Shown piece after piece: positions 24,205 through 32,584 of a stretch of 44,843 bases of DNA. Numbering within the stretch: the first letter of the stretch is position 1; each line of letters begins with the position of its first letter. Source of the DNA: Variovorax ginsengisoli (GTDB lineage: Bacteria > Pseudomonadota > Gammaproteobacteria > Burkholderiales > Burkholderiaceae_C); the NCBI RefSeq assembly GCF_030486595.1, contig NZ_JAUJZH010000046.1:1-44843 (forward strand), read 5' to 3'. The notes below the pieces were generated by a model, which saw only the letters and a program-made list of their open reading frames with translations, did no database searches and was not told where the DNA came from. A program made the position numbers and the translations under genes.

Positions 24205-25293
24205 ATGACCCCCACCTTCCGCATCGCGCTGATCGCCGGCGACGGCATCGGCAAGGAAGTGATGCCCGAGGGCCTGCGCGTGGTGCAAGCCGCAGCGGCG
24301 CGCTTTGGCTTCGAGCTCGACTGCCGCGTCATCGACTGGGCCAGCTGCGATTACCACGCCGAGCACGGCCAGATGATGCCGGACGACTGGAAGGCGGAGC
24401 TGAAGGGCGTCGACGCGCTGTACTTCGGCGCCGTCGGCTGGCCCGCAACCGTGCCCGACCACGTGTCGCTGTGGGGCTCGCTGCTCAAGTTCCGCCGCGA
24501 GTTCGACCAGTACATCAACCTGCGCCCGGTGCGCCTGTTCGAAGGCGTGCCGTGCCCGCTGGCCGGCCGCCAGCCCGGTGACATCGACTACCTCGTGGTG
24601 CGCGAGAACACCGAGGGCGAATACACCTCGCTCGGCGGCGTGATGTACGAAGGCACCGAGCGCGAGATCGTGATCCAGGAATCGGTCTTCTCGCGCCACG
24701 GCACCGACCGCGTGCTGAAGTACGCCTACGAACTCGCGCAGGCGCGCAAGAGAAAACACCTGACGGTGGCCACAAAGAGCAACGGCATCGCGATCAGCAT
24801 GCCTTGGTGGGACGGGCGCGCCGACGCGATCGGCCAGGACTACCCCGACGTGAAGGTCGACAAGCAGCACATCGACATCCTGTCGGCGCGTTTCGTGCTG
24901 CAGCCGACGCGCTTCGACGTGGTGGTGGCGAGCAACCTGTTCGGCGACATCCTGTCCGACCTGGGGCCCGCGACCACCGGCACCATCGGACTGGCGCCGT
25001 CGGCCAACCTCAACCCCGAGCGCAAGTTCCCGTCGCTGTTCGAGCCTGTGCACGGCTCGGCACCGGACATCTACGGCCAGAACATTGCCAATCCCATCGC
25101 CATGATTTGGTCGGGCGCGCTGATGCTGGACTTTCTCACCCAAGGCCAGGGCGCGGGCCGCGCCGCGCACGACGCGATCCTCGGCGCCATCGAGGCGGTG
25201 TTGCGCGAGGGCCCACACACGCGCGACCTCGGCGGCACGGCATCCACCACCGAGCTCGGCATGGCCATCGCCGAGCGCGTGGCCGCAAACTGA
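24205..25293 (+). CDS. Tartrate/D-malate dehydrogenase-like (isopropylmalate dehydrogenase family, TtuC type)
   Basis: The product has 362 residues, the usual length for TtuC. The N-terminal FRIALIAGDGIGKEVMPEG, the VRENTEGEYTSLGG substrate loop, and NLFGDILSDLGPATTGTIGL with metal-binding aspartates define NAD-dependent beta-decarboxylating dehydrogenases. The tartrate/D-malate branch is favoured by length and N-terminus. I chose the ATG at 24205 because GAGGA stands about eight bases upstream and family alignments start there. An ATG at 24190 overlaps the ATPase stop and is also possible. It would oxidise a hydroxy acid to a keto acid or decarboxylate it, feeding central metabolism. It lies between the importer and a semialdehyde dehydrogenase. 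Confidence 0.87.
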   Translation: MTPTFRIALIAGDGIGKEVMPEGLRVVQAAAARFGFELDCRVIDWASCDYHAEHGQMMPDDWKAELKGVDALYFGAVGWPATVPDHVSLWGSLLKFRREFDQYINLRPVRLFEGVPCPLAGRQPGDIDYLVVRENTEGEYTSLGGVMYEGTEREIVIQESVFSRHGTDRVLKYAYELAQARKRKHLTVATKSNGIAISMPWWDGRADAIGQDYPDVKVDKQHIDILSARFVLQPTRFDVVVASNLFGDILSDLGPATTGTIGLAPSANLNPERKFPSLFEPVHGSAPDIYGQNIANPIAMIWSGALMLDFLTQGQGAGRAAHDAILGAIEAVLREGPHTRDLGGTASTTELGMAIAERVAAN

Positions 25294-25303
25294 CAACCCC
25301 TGA

Positions 25304-26785
25304 ATGACAAACACCATGACACTGACCCTCGAACGCCAGGACCTGATGCCCGGACGCCAGTTGATCGGCGCCGAATGGCGTGACGCGAGCGATGCGCGCC
25401 GCCTTGATGTGAGCGACCCTGCCACCGACGCCGTCTTCGCGAGCGTGCCCGACGGTAGCGCGGCCGATGCGCACGCGGCCGTCGACGCCGCGCATGCCGC
25501 CTTTCCGGCGTGGCGCGCCGTGCCGGCCAAGCAGCGCGCCCAGATCATCAAACGCTGGAACGACCTGGTGTTGGCGCACCAGGAGGATCTGGGCCGGCTG
25601 ATCTCGCGCGAACAGGGCAAGCCGTTGGCCGAGGGCCGCGGCGAGGTGGCCTATGCCGCCAGCTACATCGAGTGGTTCGCCGAGGAGGCGACGCGCGCCA
25701 ACGGCGACATCATTCCCGCTCCGGTGCCGGGCCGGCGCATGTTCGCGCTGAAGGAGCCGGTCGGCGTGGTCGCCGCCATCACGCCGTGGAACTTCCCGGC
25801 TGCCATGATTGCGCGAAAGATCGCGCCGGCCCTCGCCGCCGGCTGCACCGTGGTGTTCAAGCCGGCCGAGGACACGCCGCTCACTTCGCTTGCGCTCGTC
25901 AAGCTCGCTCAGGAGGCCGGCGTGCCCCCGGGCGTCATCAACATCGTCACCGCCTCGCGCGAGCGCACGCCCGAAGTGGTGGATGTGTGGCTGGACGACC
26001 CGCGCGTGCGCAAGATCACCTTCACCGGCTCCACGCCGGTAGGCCAGCACCTGGCGCGCCGGTCGGCTGACACACTGAAGAAGCTCTCGCTCGAGCTCGG
26101 CGGCAATGCGCCTTTCATCGTCTTCGAGGACGCCGACATCGATGCGGCCGTCGAAGGCCTGATGGCGGCCAAGTTCCGCAACGGCGGGCAGACCTGCGTC
26201 TCCCCCAACCGCGTGTTCGTGCACGAACGTCTGCATGACGCCTTCGCCGACAAGCTGGCCGGGCGCGTCGGCGCGCTCCAGGTAGGCCCGGCTAGCGACA
26301 CAGCCTCGCAGATCGGTCCGATGATCAATGCCCGCGCGGTCGAGAAGATCGAGCGCCACGTACAGGACGCGGTCGCCAAGGGCGCCAAAGTGCTCGCCGG
26401 CGGAAGGCGTCTTGTCGATCTGGGCCCGAACTATTACGCGCCCACGGTGCTGGTGAACGCCGACTCCAGCATGGCGTGCAGCTGCGAGGAGACCTTCGGG
26501 CCGGTGGTGCCGATCACGCGCTTCGACAGCGAGGCCGAGGTGATCGCGGCGGCCAACGACACGCCCTTTGGCCTGGCGGCGTACTTCTACTCGCAGGACG
26601 TGCGCCGCATCTGGCGCGTGGCCGGGGCGCTGGAGACAGGCATCGTCGGTATCAACGAAGGCGCGCTCGCGGCGGAGGCTGCCCCCTTCGGCGGCGTCAA
26701 GGCCTCTGGCTACGGTCGCGAGGGCTCGGTGCACGGTCTCGATGACTATCTGCACATCAAGTACCTGTGCCAGGGGCAGCTGTAG
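25304..26785 (+). CDS. Succinate-semialdehyde dehydrogenase-type aldehyde dehydrogenase (GabD family)
   Basis: The product has 493 residues. TPWNFPAAMIARKIAPALAA, the cofactor region FKPAEDTPLTS, the general base in LELGGNAPF (near 265) and the nucleophile in NGGQTCVSPNRV (near 297) match GabD enzymes. PFGGVKASGYGREG closes the active site. The start may be 25304 or 25316 (MTLTLERQ); neither has a strong ribosome-binding site, so coupling to the gene 10 bases upstream is likely. Family members oxidise succinate, glutarate or related amino-acid semialdehydes. Together with the phospho-lyase at 30681 an aminoadipate-semialdehyde role is conceivable, but this is inference. Confidence 0.9.
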   Translation: MTNTMTLTLERQDLMPGRQLIGAEWRDASDARRLDVSDPATDAVFASVPDGSAADAHAAVDAAHAAFPAWRAVPAKQRAQIIKRWNDLVLAHQEDLGRLISREQGKPLAEGRGEVAYAASYIEWFAEEATRANGDIIPAPVPGRRMFALKEPVGVVAAITPWNFPAAMIARKIAPALAAGCTVVFKPAEDTPLTSLALVKLAQEAGVPPGVINIVTASRERTPEVVDVWLDDPRVRKITFTGSTPVGQHLARRSADTLKKLSLELGGNAPFIVFEDADIDAAVEGLMAAKFRNGGQTCVSPNRVFVHERLHDAFADKLAGRVGALQVGPASDTASQIGPMINARAVEKIERHVQDAVAKGAKVLAGGRRLVDLGPNYYAPTVLVNADSSMACSCEETFGPVVPITRFDSEAEVIAAANDTPFGLAAYFYSQDVRRIWRVAGALETGIVGINEGALAAEAAPFGGVKASGYGREGSVHGLDDYLHIKYLCQGQL

Positions 26786-26908
26786 GAGCGCTCGGTCACG
26801 GCCTGGAGTGCTGGTGCGCCTCCACGAAGTGGCCGTGCCTGGCGGACTCATCGCTCGTCGCGGCCCAGCCGCACTGAAGCGCCCCCGCGCGTGTACGAGC
26901 AGTCAACC

Positions 26909-28243
26909 ATGAACAGCCCTTTGTCCAAGCACCGAGTCGTCATCGTGGGCGGCGGCGCCGGCGGGCTGGAACTGGCCACGCGCCTCCGCGATATGCGGGT
27001 CTTGCGCGGCGTGGCGAACATCACGCTCGTCGACATGCACCGTACCCATGTGTGGAAGCCCAAGCTGCACGAGATCGCGTCGGGCAGCATGGACATGGGC
27101 GCACACGAGGTTGACTACCTCGCGCAGGCGCACTGGCACCGCTTCCGATTTCAGCTCGGTGAGCTCACCGGCATCGACCGCGAAAGGCGCGAGGTGCATG
27201 TCGCGGCTTACCTGGACGACGAGGGCCGCCTGGTCACGCCTGCGCGCGCCTTCGGCTACGACACGCTGGTGGTCGCCATCGGCAGCCTCAGCAACGACTT
27301 CGGCACACCCGGCGTGCGCGAGCATGCGCTGCGGCTCGAGTCGAAGGCGGATGCGCAGCGCTTTCACCAGCGGATGGTCAACGCCTGCATCCGCGCGCAT
27401 GCGCAGACCACGCCGCTCAGACCCGAGCAGCTGCACGTGGCGATCATCGGCGCGGGCGCCACCGGCGTGGAGCTGGCCGCCGAGCTGCATCGCACCACGC
27501 GCGAGGTCGTGGCCTACGGGCTCGATCGCGTGGACGCCGAGAAGGATATCCAGGTCAGCGTGATCGATGCCGCCGATCGCGTCCTGCCCGCGCTGCCGCC
27601 GCGCATGTCGGCGGCCACCGAGGCGCTGCTGCGCAAGCTGGGCGTGGACGTACACACCTCGGCCAAGGTGGCCGAGGTGCTGCCCGAGGGCGTGCGCCTG
27701 GCCGATGGCCGCACGCTGCCGGCCGAGCTGGTGGTGTGGGCCGCGGGCGTGAAGGCGGCGGATTTCATGAAGGACATTGCGGGACTCGAAACCAACCGCA
27801 GCAACCAGCTCGCAGTGCTGCCGACCCTGCAGACCACGCGGGACGCCGACATCTTCGCCATCGGCGACTGCGCGGCCTGCGATTGGCCCGAGGCCAACGG
27901 CGGCAAGGGCGGTTTGGTGCCGCCGCGCGCGCAGGCAGCGCACCAGCAGGCCTCGCACGTCGCGGCGCAGATCCGCCGGCGCCTGGCGGGCAAGGCGCTC
28001 AAGCCCTACCGCTACCGCGACTTCGGCTCGCTGGTCTCGCTCGGCGAGTACAGCACGGTCGGCAACATGATGGGCGGCCTGATCGGCGGCAGTCTGATGA
28101 TCGAAGGCGCCTTCGCGCGGCTGATGTACATGTCGCTCTACAAGATGCACGAGCTCGCGCTGCACGGCGTGGTCAAGGTCTCGCTCGACACGCTCGCCCG
28201 GCTCATCACGCGGCGCACCGAACCGCACGTGAAGCTTCATTGA
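26909..28243 (+). CDS. ndh: Type II NADH dehydrogenase (non-proton-pumping)
   Basis: The 444-residue flavoprotein has FAD-binding VVIVGGGAGGLELATRL near 9-25, NADH-binding VAIIGAGATGVELAAEL near 174-190, DIFAIGDCAACDWP (FAD ribityl contact) and a hydrophobic, membrane-anchoring C-terminal part (GGLIGGSLMIEGAFARLMYM). It would pass electrons from NADH to quinone at the inner membrane without pumping protons. Placed about 120 bases after two NAD-dependent dehydrogenases, it could recycle the NADH made by the pathway. The ATG at 26909 is preferred over a GTG at 26891. Confidence 0.9.
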   Translation: MNSPLSKHRVVIVGGGAGGLELATRLRDMRVLRGVANITLVDMHRTHVWKPKLHEIASGSMDMGAHEVDYLAQAHWHRFRFQLGELTGIDRERREVHVAAYLDDEGRLVTPARAFGYDTLVVAIGSLSNDFGTPGVREHALRLESKADAQRFHQRMVNACIRAHAQTTPLRPEQLHVAIIGAGATGVELAAELHRTTREVVAYGLDRVDAEKDIQVSVIDAADRVLPALPPRMSAATEALLRKLGVDVHTSAKVAEVLPEGVRLADGRTLPAELVVWAAGVKAADFMKDIAGLETNRSNQLAVLPTLQTTRDADIFAIGDCAACDWPEANGGKGGLVPPRAQAAHQQASHVAAQIRRRLAGKALKPYRYRDFGSLVSLGEYSTVGNMMGGLIGGSLMIEGAFARLMYMSLYKMHELALHGVVKVSLDTLARLITRRTEPHVKLH

Positions 28244-28317
28244 GGCGTTGCGATCATGCTGCGCGCCATGTCCCGGCCAAGGCGGATCGAGCTCGAGCCG
28301 CCGCGCCATTGGCTCCG

Positions 28318-28495
28318 CACGGCCTCGAGATCCTCAAGCGCCTGCGTGCCCGCGGTCGCACTTTCCGGTGCTTGTGCTCACCGAGGCAGATAGCGCGGAG
28401 GAGGGCGTCAGGAGCCTGGACAATGGCGCCGACGACTGCATGGCCAAGCCCATCAGCTTGGAGCTCAAGGCGCGCGTACGCGCTCGTCGCTTCCG
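28318..28495 (+). pseudogene. Fragment of an OmpR-type response-regulator receiver domain
   Basis: GLEILKRLRARGRTF in one frame continues after a frameshift near 28364 as FPVLVLTEADSAEEGVRSLD, then NGADDCMAKPISLELKARVRA. This is the beta4-alpha5 half of a receiver domain including the conserved Lys in the AKP motif. Both the phosphorylation-site half and the DNA-binding domain are missing. A gene scar between the ndh gene and the second HAD operon. Confidence 0.6.
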
Positions 28496-28549
28496 ATCTG
28501 GCAGCCGACGGCTCAAGCGGTGCTTGCAAAGCTGGGAGGTTCCTGCCGC

Positions 28550-28690
28550 CGGGCACGATCGCCCCGTGCGATGCGACCAGATCGCCTTCATCGGGGAGGA
28601 CCATCCTTCGGCTGGGACGGTCGATCAGCCGGATGCCGATTCGTGCTTCCAGCGCTGGGTGTCCCTTCACCGCGCCAATGTTCGCCAAGC
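28550..28690 (-). pseudogene. Fragment of a LysR-type helix-turn-helix
   Basis: Minus-strand translation gives PALEARIGIRLIDRPSRRMV followed by LPDEGDLV, the second half of a LysR DNA-binding domain (LEARLGVRLLDRTTR type). The first half and all of the effector domain are absent. It lies beside the response-regulator fragment, so two unrelated regulator scraps abut here. No functional product expected. Confidence 0.5.
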
Positions 28691-28915
28691 GCTAAACCAT
28701 GTGCGGCGGCTTGGAAGGCATCCGCCGAAGGTGTCGGAGTGCTCTATTCATTTCGATCCGGCCACGCTCATCTGGCATTCGCGAATAGCACCACTCAAAA
28801 ATGCCAAGCCCCCTGCAGATTGACAAAGAAACTGCTCGGGTTTCACTGCGATATGGCATCTCCTGAAAGGGGAGCGACCCTAGACTTATTCCATCTCAAC
28901 GCAGCGGGTCATCCC

Positions 28916-29581
28916 ATGATATTCAAACCAAAATTCATCAGCTTCGATTGCTATGGAACGCTCATCAACTTCGAGATGGGCCCAACGGCAAAAGTCCTGT
29001 TCAGGGACCGCGTGTCGGCCGACCGGATGTCGGCCTTCCTGAACAGTTTCAAGGCCTATCGCCTCGACGAGGTACTGGGCGACTGGAAGCCCTTTTACGA
29101 CGTAGTGGGGAACTCGATCCAACGTGCCTGCAAGGCGCACGGCATCGAATGCCTGGCATCGGATACGCGCTCTCTATACGACGCGGTGCCGACCTGGCAG
29201 CCGCACCCGAACGTGGTCGAGGTGCTGGAGGCGATCGCACCGCACGTGCCGCTGGTGATCCTGTCGAACTCGATGGTCGACCTCATCCCTCACAGCGTCG
29301 CACACCTGAAGGCCCCTTTCCACGCGGTCTACACGGCCGAGGAAGCACGCGCGTACAAGCCACGCATGCAAGCCTTCGAATACATGTTCGACCAGCTCGG
29401 CTGCGGGCCCGTCCAGATGATGCATGTCTCGTCGAGCTTCCGATATGACCTGATGACGGCGTCCGACCTGGGCTTCATGGCCAAAGCCTTCATCGACCGG
29501 GGTCACGAGCCTACGTCGACCGAATACGGCGTGAGCCGCTTGACTGACATTCGTCAGCTTCCTGCACTGCTCGGACTCTGA
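28916..29581 (+). CDS. HAD-superfamily hydrolase, haloacid dehalogenase type II family (paralogue 2)
   Basis: The 221-residue product has the same length and layout as the HAD at 17015. Motif I is FISFDCYGTLINF (D11), motif II ILSNSMVD, motif III AYKPRMQAFEYMF and the same unusual motif IV HVSSSFRYDLMTASDLG. The open frame extends upstream, but the paralogue and the ATG at 28916 fix the start. The stop overlaps the ATG of the kinase gene (TGATG), so the HAD is translationally coupled to a kinase and a phospho-lyase. That context makes a phosphate- or hydroxy-amino-acid-related role more likely than dehalogenation, but activity is unproven. Confidence 0.85.
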   Translation: MIFKPKFISFDCYGTLINFEMGPTAKVLFRDRVSADRMSAFLNSFKAYRLDEVLGDWKPFYDVVGNSIQRACKAHGIECLASDTRSLYDAVPTWQPHPNVVEVLEAIAPHVPLVILSNSMVDLIPHSVAHLKAPFHAVYTAEEARAYKPRMQAFEYMFDQLGCGPVQMMHVSSSFRYDLMTASDLGFMAKAFIDRGHEPTSTEYGVSRLTDIRQLPALLGL

Positions 29582-30684
29582 TGCTCATGCTTGACCCCCA
29601 CCTGGGACCTCAGGGCGCGACGCCTGAGGTCCACCCAAGCGAGGCCGCTGCGCTGAGCACGGCAGCGCCCGACCTGGCGCCAGCCGAGGTGCAGGCGCTC
29701 GTGGCGTGCCTCTATGGGATCGACGGCAGTGTGAAGTCGCTGGCTGGCGAGCGCGACCAGAATTGCGCCGTGGAGTCCGCTGACGGTACGCGCTACGTGT
29801 TCAAGATCAGCAACCCCTCCGAGCCGTTGTCGCTGGTGGATTTCCAGCTCGCCGCCCTTGAGCACATCGCCCGCACGTCGCCCAGCCAGCCGGTCCCCCG
29901 CGTCGTGCGGACGCTGGACGGCCGCCTGCGTGACACCGTGGAGCTCGCCGACGGCACCCGCACCACCGTGCGCATGCTGAGCTACCTGGAAGGCATCCAG
30001 ATCCGGGAGACACCGCGCACCGCCGCTCAGCGCGCGGCGATGGGCAAGGGGCTCGCCGAACTGGACCTCGCCCTGCAAGGCTTCACTCACCCTGCGGCCA
30101 CGCACGACCTGCTGTGGAACGTGTCGGCCGCGCACCGTCTGACCGTGCAGTTCGACAGCCTGGTCGAAGAACCACGCCGCGCGCTGGCCCAGTCGTTCAT
30201 GACACGCTTCACCGACCATGTGCTGCCCCGCCTCGCGTCGTTGAGGGCGCAGGTGATCCACAATGACTACCACCTCTACAACGTGCTGGTCGCGCCGAAC
30301 GACCAGGCGCGCATCACCGGCATCATCGACTTCGGCGACATGCTGCATGCGCCACTGGTCGGCGAGGTGGCGACGGCTGCCGCCTTCCACATGACCGGCA
30401 GCGCCGACCCGTTCGAGGGACCGGCGCAGTTCGTCGGCGCCTACCAGGCCGTCCTGCCGCTGACCGAGCTGGAGCAGGACGTCGTCGCCGACCTCATGGC
30501 GACGCGCCACCTCATCACGGCGTTGATCTCGGAGTGGCGCGCCCTACGCTACCCAGAAAACCGCGCCTACATCATGCGCCACAACCCCGCGGCCTGGGAG
30601 GCGCTGTCGCAGATGGCAGACCTCTCCCGCCACGACGCGCGCGACCGCTTATTGACCCCAAAACGAAACGGAACCTTCTCATGA
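29581..30684 (+). CDS. APH/choline-kinase-fold phosphotransferase, hydroxylysine-kinase-like
   Basis: The product has 367 residues. The N-lobe includes the CAVESADGTRYVFKISNP region with the ATP-binding Lys. The catalytic loop is VIHNDYHLYNVLV (near 225-237) and the metal-binding motif is GIIDFGDM (near 247-254). The aminoglycoside phosphotransferase fold includes antibiotic, homoserine and choline kinases. The neighbouring AGXT2L-like enzyme matches the known pairing of hydroxylysine kinase (AGPHD1/HYKK) with 5-phosphohydroxylysine phospho-lyase. The start overlaps the HAD stop and the stop overlaps the next ATG (ATGA), making a tight three-gene unit. The substrate is probably a hydroxylated amine or amino acid (inference); resistance is unlikely from context. 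Confidence 0.85.
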   Translation: MLMLDPHLGPQGATPEVHPSEAAALSTAAPDLAPAEVQALVACLYGIDGSVKSLAGERDQNCAVESADGTRYVFKISNPSEPLSLVDFQLAALEHIARTSPSQPVPRVVRTLDGRLRDTVELADGTRTTVRMLSYLEGIQIRETPRTAAQRAAMGKGLAELDLALQGFTHPAATHDLLWNVSAAHRLTVQFDSLVEEPRRALAQSFMTRFTDHVLPRLASLRAQVIHNDYHLYNVLVAPNDQARITGIIDFGDMLHAPLVGEVATAAAFHMTGSADPFEGPAQFVGAYQAVLPLTELEQDVVADLMATRHLITALISEWRALRYPENRAYIMRHNPAAWEALSQMADLSRHDARDRLLTPKRNGTFS

Positions 30685-32021
30685 AAGCCACCGCTGACTT
30701 CAACATGGTCAACGCCTACATCCCAGGCCGTGCCAACGTCGGGCCCGCCACCGAGGCCATGATCGAGCGGCGCAATGCGCTACTCGGCCCGGCCTACCGG
30801 CTGATGTACGAACACCCGCTGCACATCGTTCGGGGTGATGGCGTTTGGTTGATCGACCCGCAAGGCCGCCGCTACCTCGACGTCTACAACAACGTCACCT
30901 CGCTCGGTCACTGCCACCCTGCGGTGACCGAGGCGATCTGCCGCCAGGTGAACACGCTCGCGACCAACACGCGCTACCTGCACGACACCATCCTCGAACT
31001 GGCCGAGCGCCTGCTCGCCAGCGTGCCCGGCACCGACCTGGCCCACCTGATGCTGACTTGCACCGGCAGTGAGGCCAATGACCTGGCCTATCGCATCGCC
31101 AAGGTGCGCACCGGCGGTACGGGTGTGATCGTCACCGACACGGCCTACCACGGCATCACCGACGCCGTGTCGCAGTTCTCGCCGTCGCTGGGCGTGAGCG
31201 TCGACCTCGGTCCGCACGTTCGCCTGGTGCCGGCGCCGTGCAAGTACCACGCCGAAGGCGCGGACCTCGGCGAGCGCTTCACGCGCGACGTCGAGGCGGC
31301 CATCGCCGACCTGCAGCGCCACGGCATCAAGCCAGCAGCCTTGATCGTCGATTCGCTTTTCACCAGCGACGGCATCCTGCCCGAGCCTGCGGGCTTCCTC
31401 AAGGGAGCGGTCGAGGCGATCGAGCGCGTTGGCGGCCTGTTCATCGCCGACGAGGTGCAGCCCGGCTTCGGCCGGACCGGCGAGCACATGTGGGGCTTTC
31501 AGCGCCACGGCCTCGTTCCCGACATCGTCACCCTGGGCAAGCCGATGGGCAATGGCCAGCCGATCGCGGGCCTCCTCGCGACAGCCGACGCGCTGGCAGA
31601 ATTCGGCAAGAAGTCCCGCTACTTCAACACCTTCGCCGGCAACACGGTCTCGTGCGCAGCGGCCCTGGCAGTGCTGGAGACCATTGAACGGGACCGACTG
31701 GTGCCACATGCAGCCAAGATCGGCAAGGTGCTGCTCGACGGCATCGCCGGGCTCGTCGCGAAGCACGAGGCCATCGGCGACGTACGGGGGGCAGGGCTCT
31801 TCGTCGGCGTCGAGCTCGTGTCGGACCGGACGACGCGGGCGCCGGACCGCGGCCTCACCAGCCGGGTGGTCAACCTGATGCGCGACAAAGGCGTGCTGCT
31901 CAGCGCCTGCGCCCAGGGACACAACGTGCTCAAGATCCGTCCGCCGCTGGTGCTCTCGGCGGGGCAGGCCGGCATGGTGATCGAGGCCCTCGACGAATCG
32001 CTCACCCAGGCGCGGCGCTAG
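30681..32021 (+). CDS. Class-III aminotransferase-fold enzyme, AGXT2L-like phospho-lyase
   Basis: The product has 446 residues. LDVYNNVTSLGHCHPAVTEA, TNTRYLHDTI and TLGKPMGNGQPIAGL, containing the PLP lysine near 286, are typical of the AGXT2L1/AGXT2L2 branch. That branch does not transaminate but eliminates phosphate and ammonia from phosphoethanolamine or 5-phosphohydroxylysine, giving an aldehyde. IADEVQPGFGRTG holds the PLP-ring Asp. The ATGA overlap with the kinase gene supports sequential action: phosphorylate the hydroxyl, then eliminate. A true aminotransferase role remains possible. The Lrp regulator gene starts 33 bases downstream. Confidence 0.85.
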   Translation: MKATADFNMVNAYIPGRANVGPATEAMIERRNALLGPAYRLMYEHPLHIVRGDGVWLIDPQGRRYLDVYNNVTSLGHCHPAVTEAICRQVNTLATNTRYLHDTILELAERLLASVPGTDLAHLMLTCTGSEANDLAYRIAKVRTGGTGVIVTDTAYHGITDAVSQFSPSLGVSVDLGPHVRLVPAPCKYHAEGADLGERFTRDVEAAIADLQRHGIKPAALIVDSLFTSDGILPEPAGFLKGAVEAIERVGGLFIADEVQPGFGRTGEHMWGFQRHGLVPDIVTLGKPMGNGQPIAGLLATADALAEFGKKSRYFNTFAGNTVSCAAALAVLETIERDRLVPHAAKIGKVLLDGIAGLVAKHEAIGDVRGAGLFVGVELVSDRTTRAPDRGLTSRVVNLMRDKGVLLSACAQGHNVLKIRPPLVLSAGQAGMVIEALDESLTQARR

Positions 32022-32054
32022 TCGCCGGAATCGACTTGACAGAACGATCGCCCC

Positions 32055-32555
32055 ATGAGATCAGCAGTTTCGTTCGACCGGTTCGACCTCAAGATCATGG
32101 TGCATCTGCAGCGCGAGGGGCGCTGCTCGAACGTCGATCTGGCCGAGTCGATAGGCCTCAGCCCCAGCCCGTGTCTTCTGCGCACCAAGCGGCTGCAGGA
32201 GACCGGACTGATCCGGGGCTACAGCGCCGACATCGCGCTGGAAAAGCTGGGGGAGTACGTCATCGTGTTCTCGGAGGTCACCATCAGCAGCCACCGACCA
32301 GATGATTTCCGCAAATTCGAGGCAGCTGCCGGGAAGTACGAGGAGATCGTCGAGTGCTACAACGTCAGCGGCGGCTACGACTACCTGCTGAAGATCGTGG
32401 CGCCCGGCGTGGGCTATTTTCAGGAGCTGATGGAACAGATGCTGGAAGACGACATCGGCATCGAGCGCTTCGCCAGCCGGATCGTCCTGCGCCAGTCGCT
32501 GGATCGGCGCGGGTATCCGCTGGGCATCATCGCGACCCAGAAGCGGTGGGACTGA
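32055..32555 (+). CDS. Lrp/AsnC-family transcriptional regulator (paralogue)
   Basis: The 166-residue product has the winged helix SFDRFDLKIMVHLQREGRCS, recognition-helix region DLAESIGLSPSPCLLRTKRL and RAM domain with NVSGGYDYLLKIVAPGVGYF. It is a close relative of the regulator at 9548-10042. Location at the end of the HAD-kinase-phospho-lyase unit suggests it controls that unit, and perhaps the other blocks, in response to an amino acid. The two Lrp genes stand near opposite ends of the catabolic island. Confidence 0.92.
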   Translation: MRSAVSFDRFDLKIMVHLQREGRCSNVDLAESIGLSPSPCLLRTKRLQETGLIRGYSADIALEKLGEYVIVFSEVTISSHRPDDFRKFEAAAGKYEEIVECYNVSGGYDYLLKIVAPGVGYFQELMEQMLEDDIGIERFASRIVLRQSLDRRGYPLGIIATQKRWD

Positions 32556-32556
32556 T

Positions 32557-32584
32557 GATCGTGCGGCTCAGGCCGCGCGACGAT
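32557..32584 (+). terminator. Possible terminator hairpin after second Lrp gene
   Basis: Just after the stop codon, an interrupted stem (ATCGT-GCGGC, loop TCAG, GCCGC-GCG-ACGAT) can form. There is a three-base bulge and no T-run, so this is a weak candidate placed mainly by position. Confidence 0.3.

Noticed and set aside
29581..30684. Aminoglycoside resistance gene
   Set aside because: The fold is shared, but the gene is coupled to a HAD hydrolase and a phospho-lyase, which fits a metabolic kinase; no other resistance or integron features are near.
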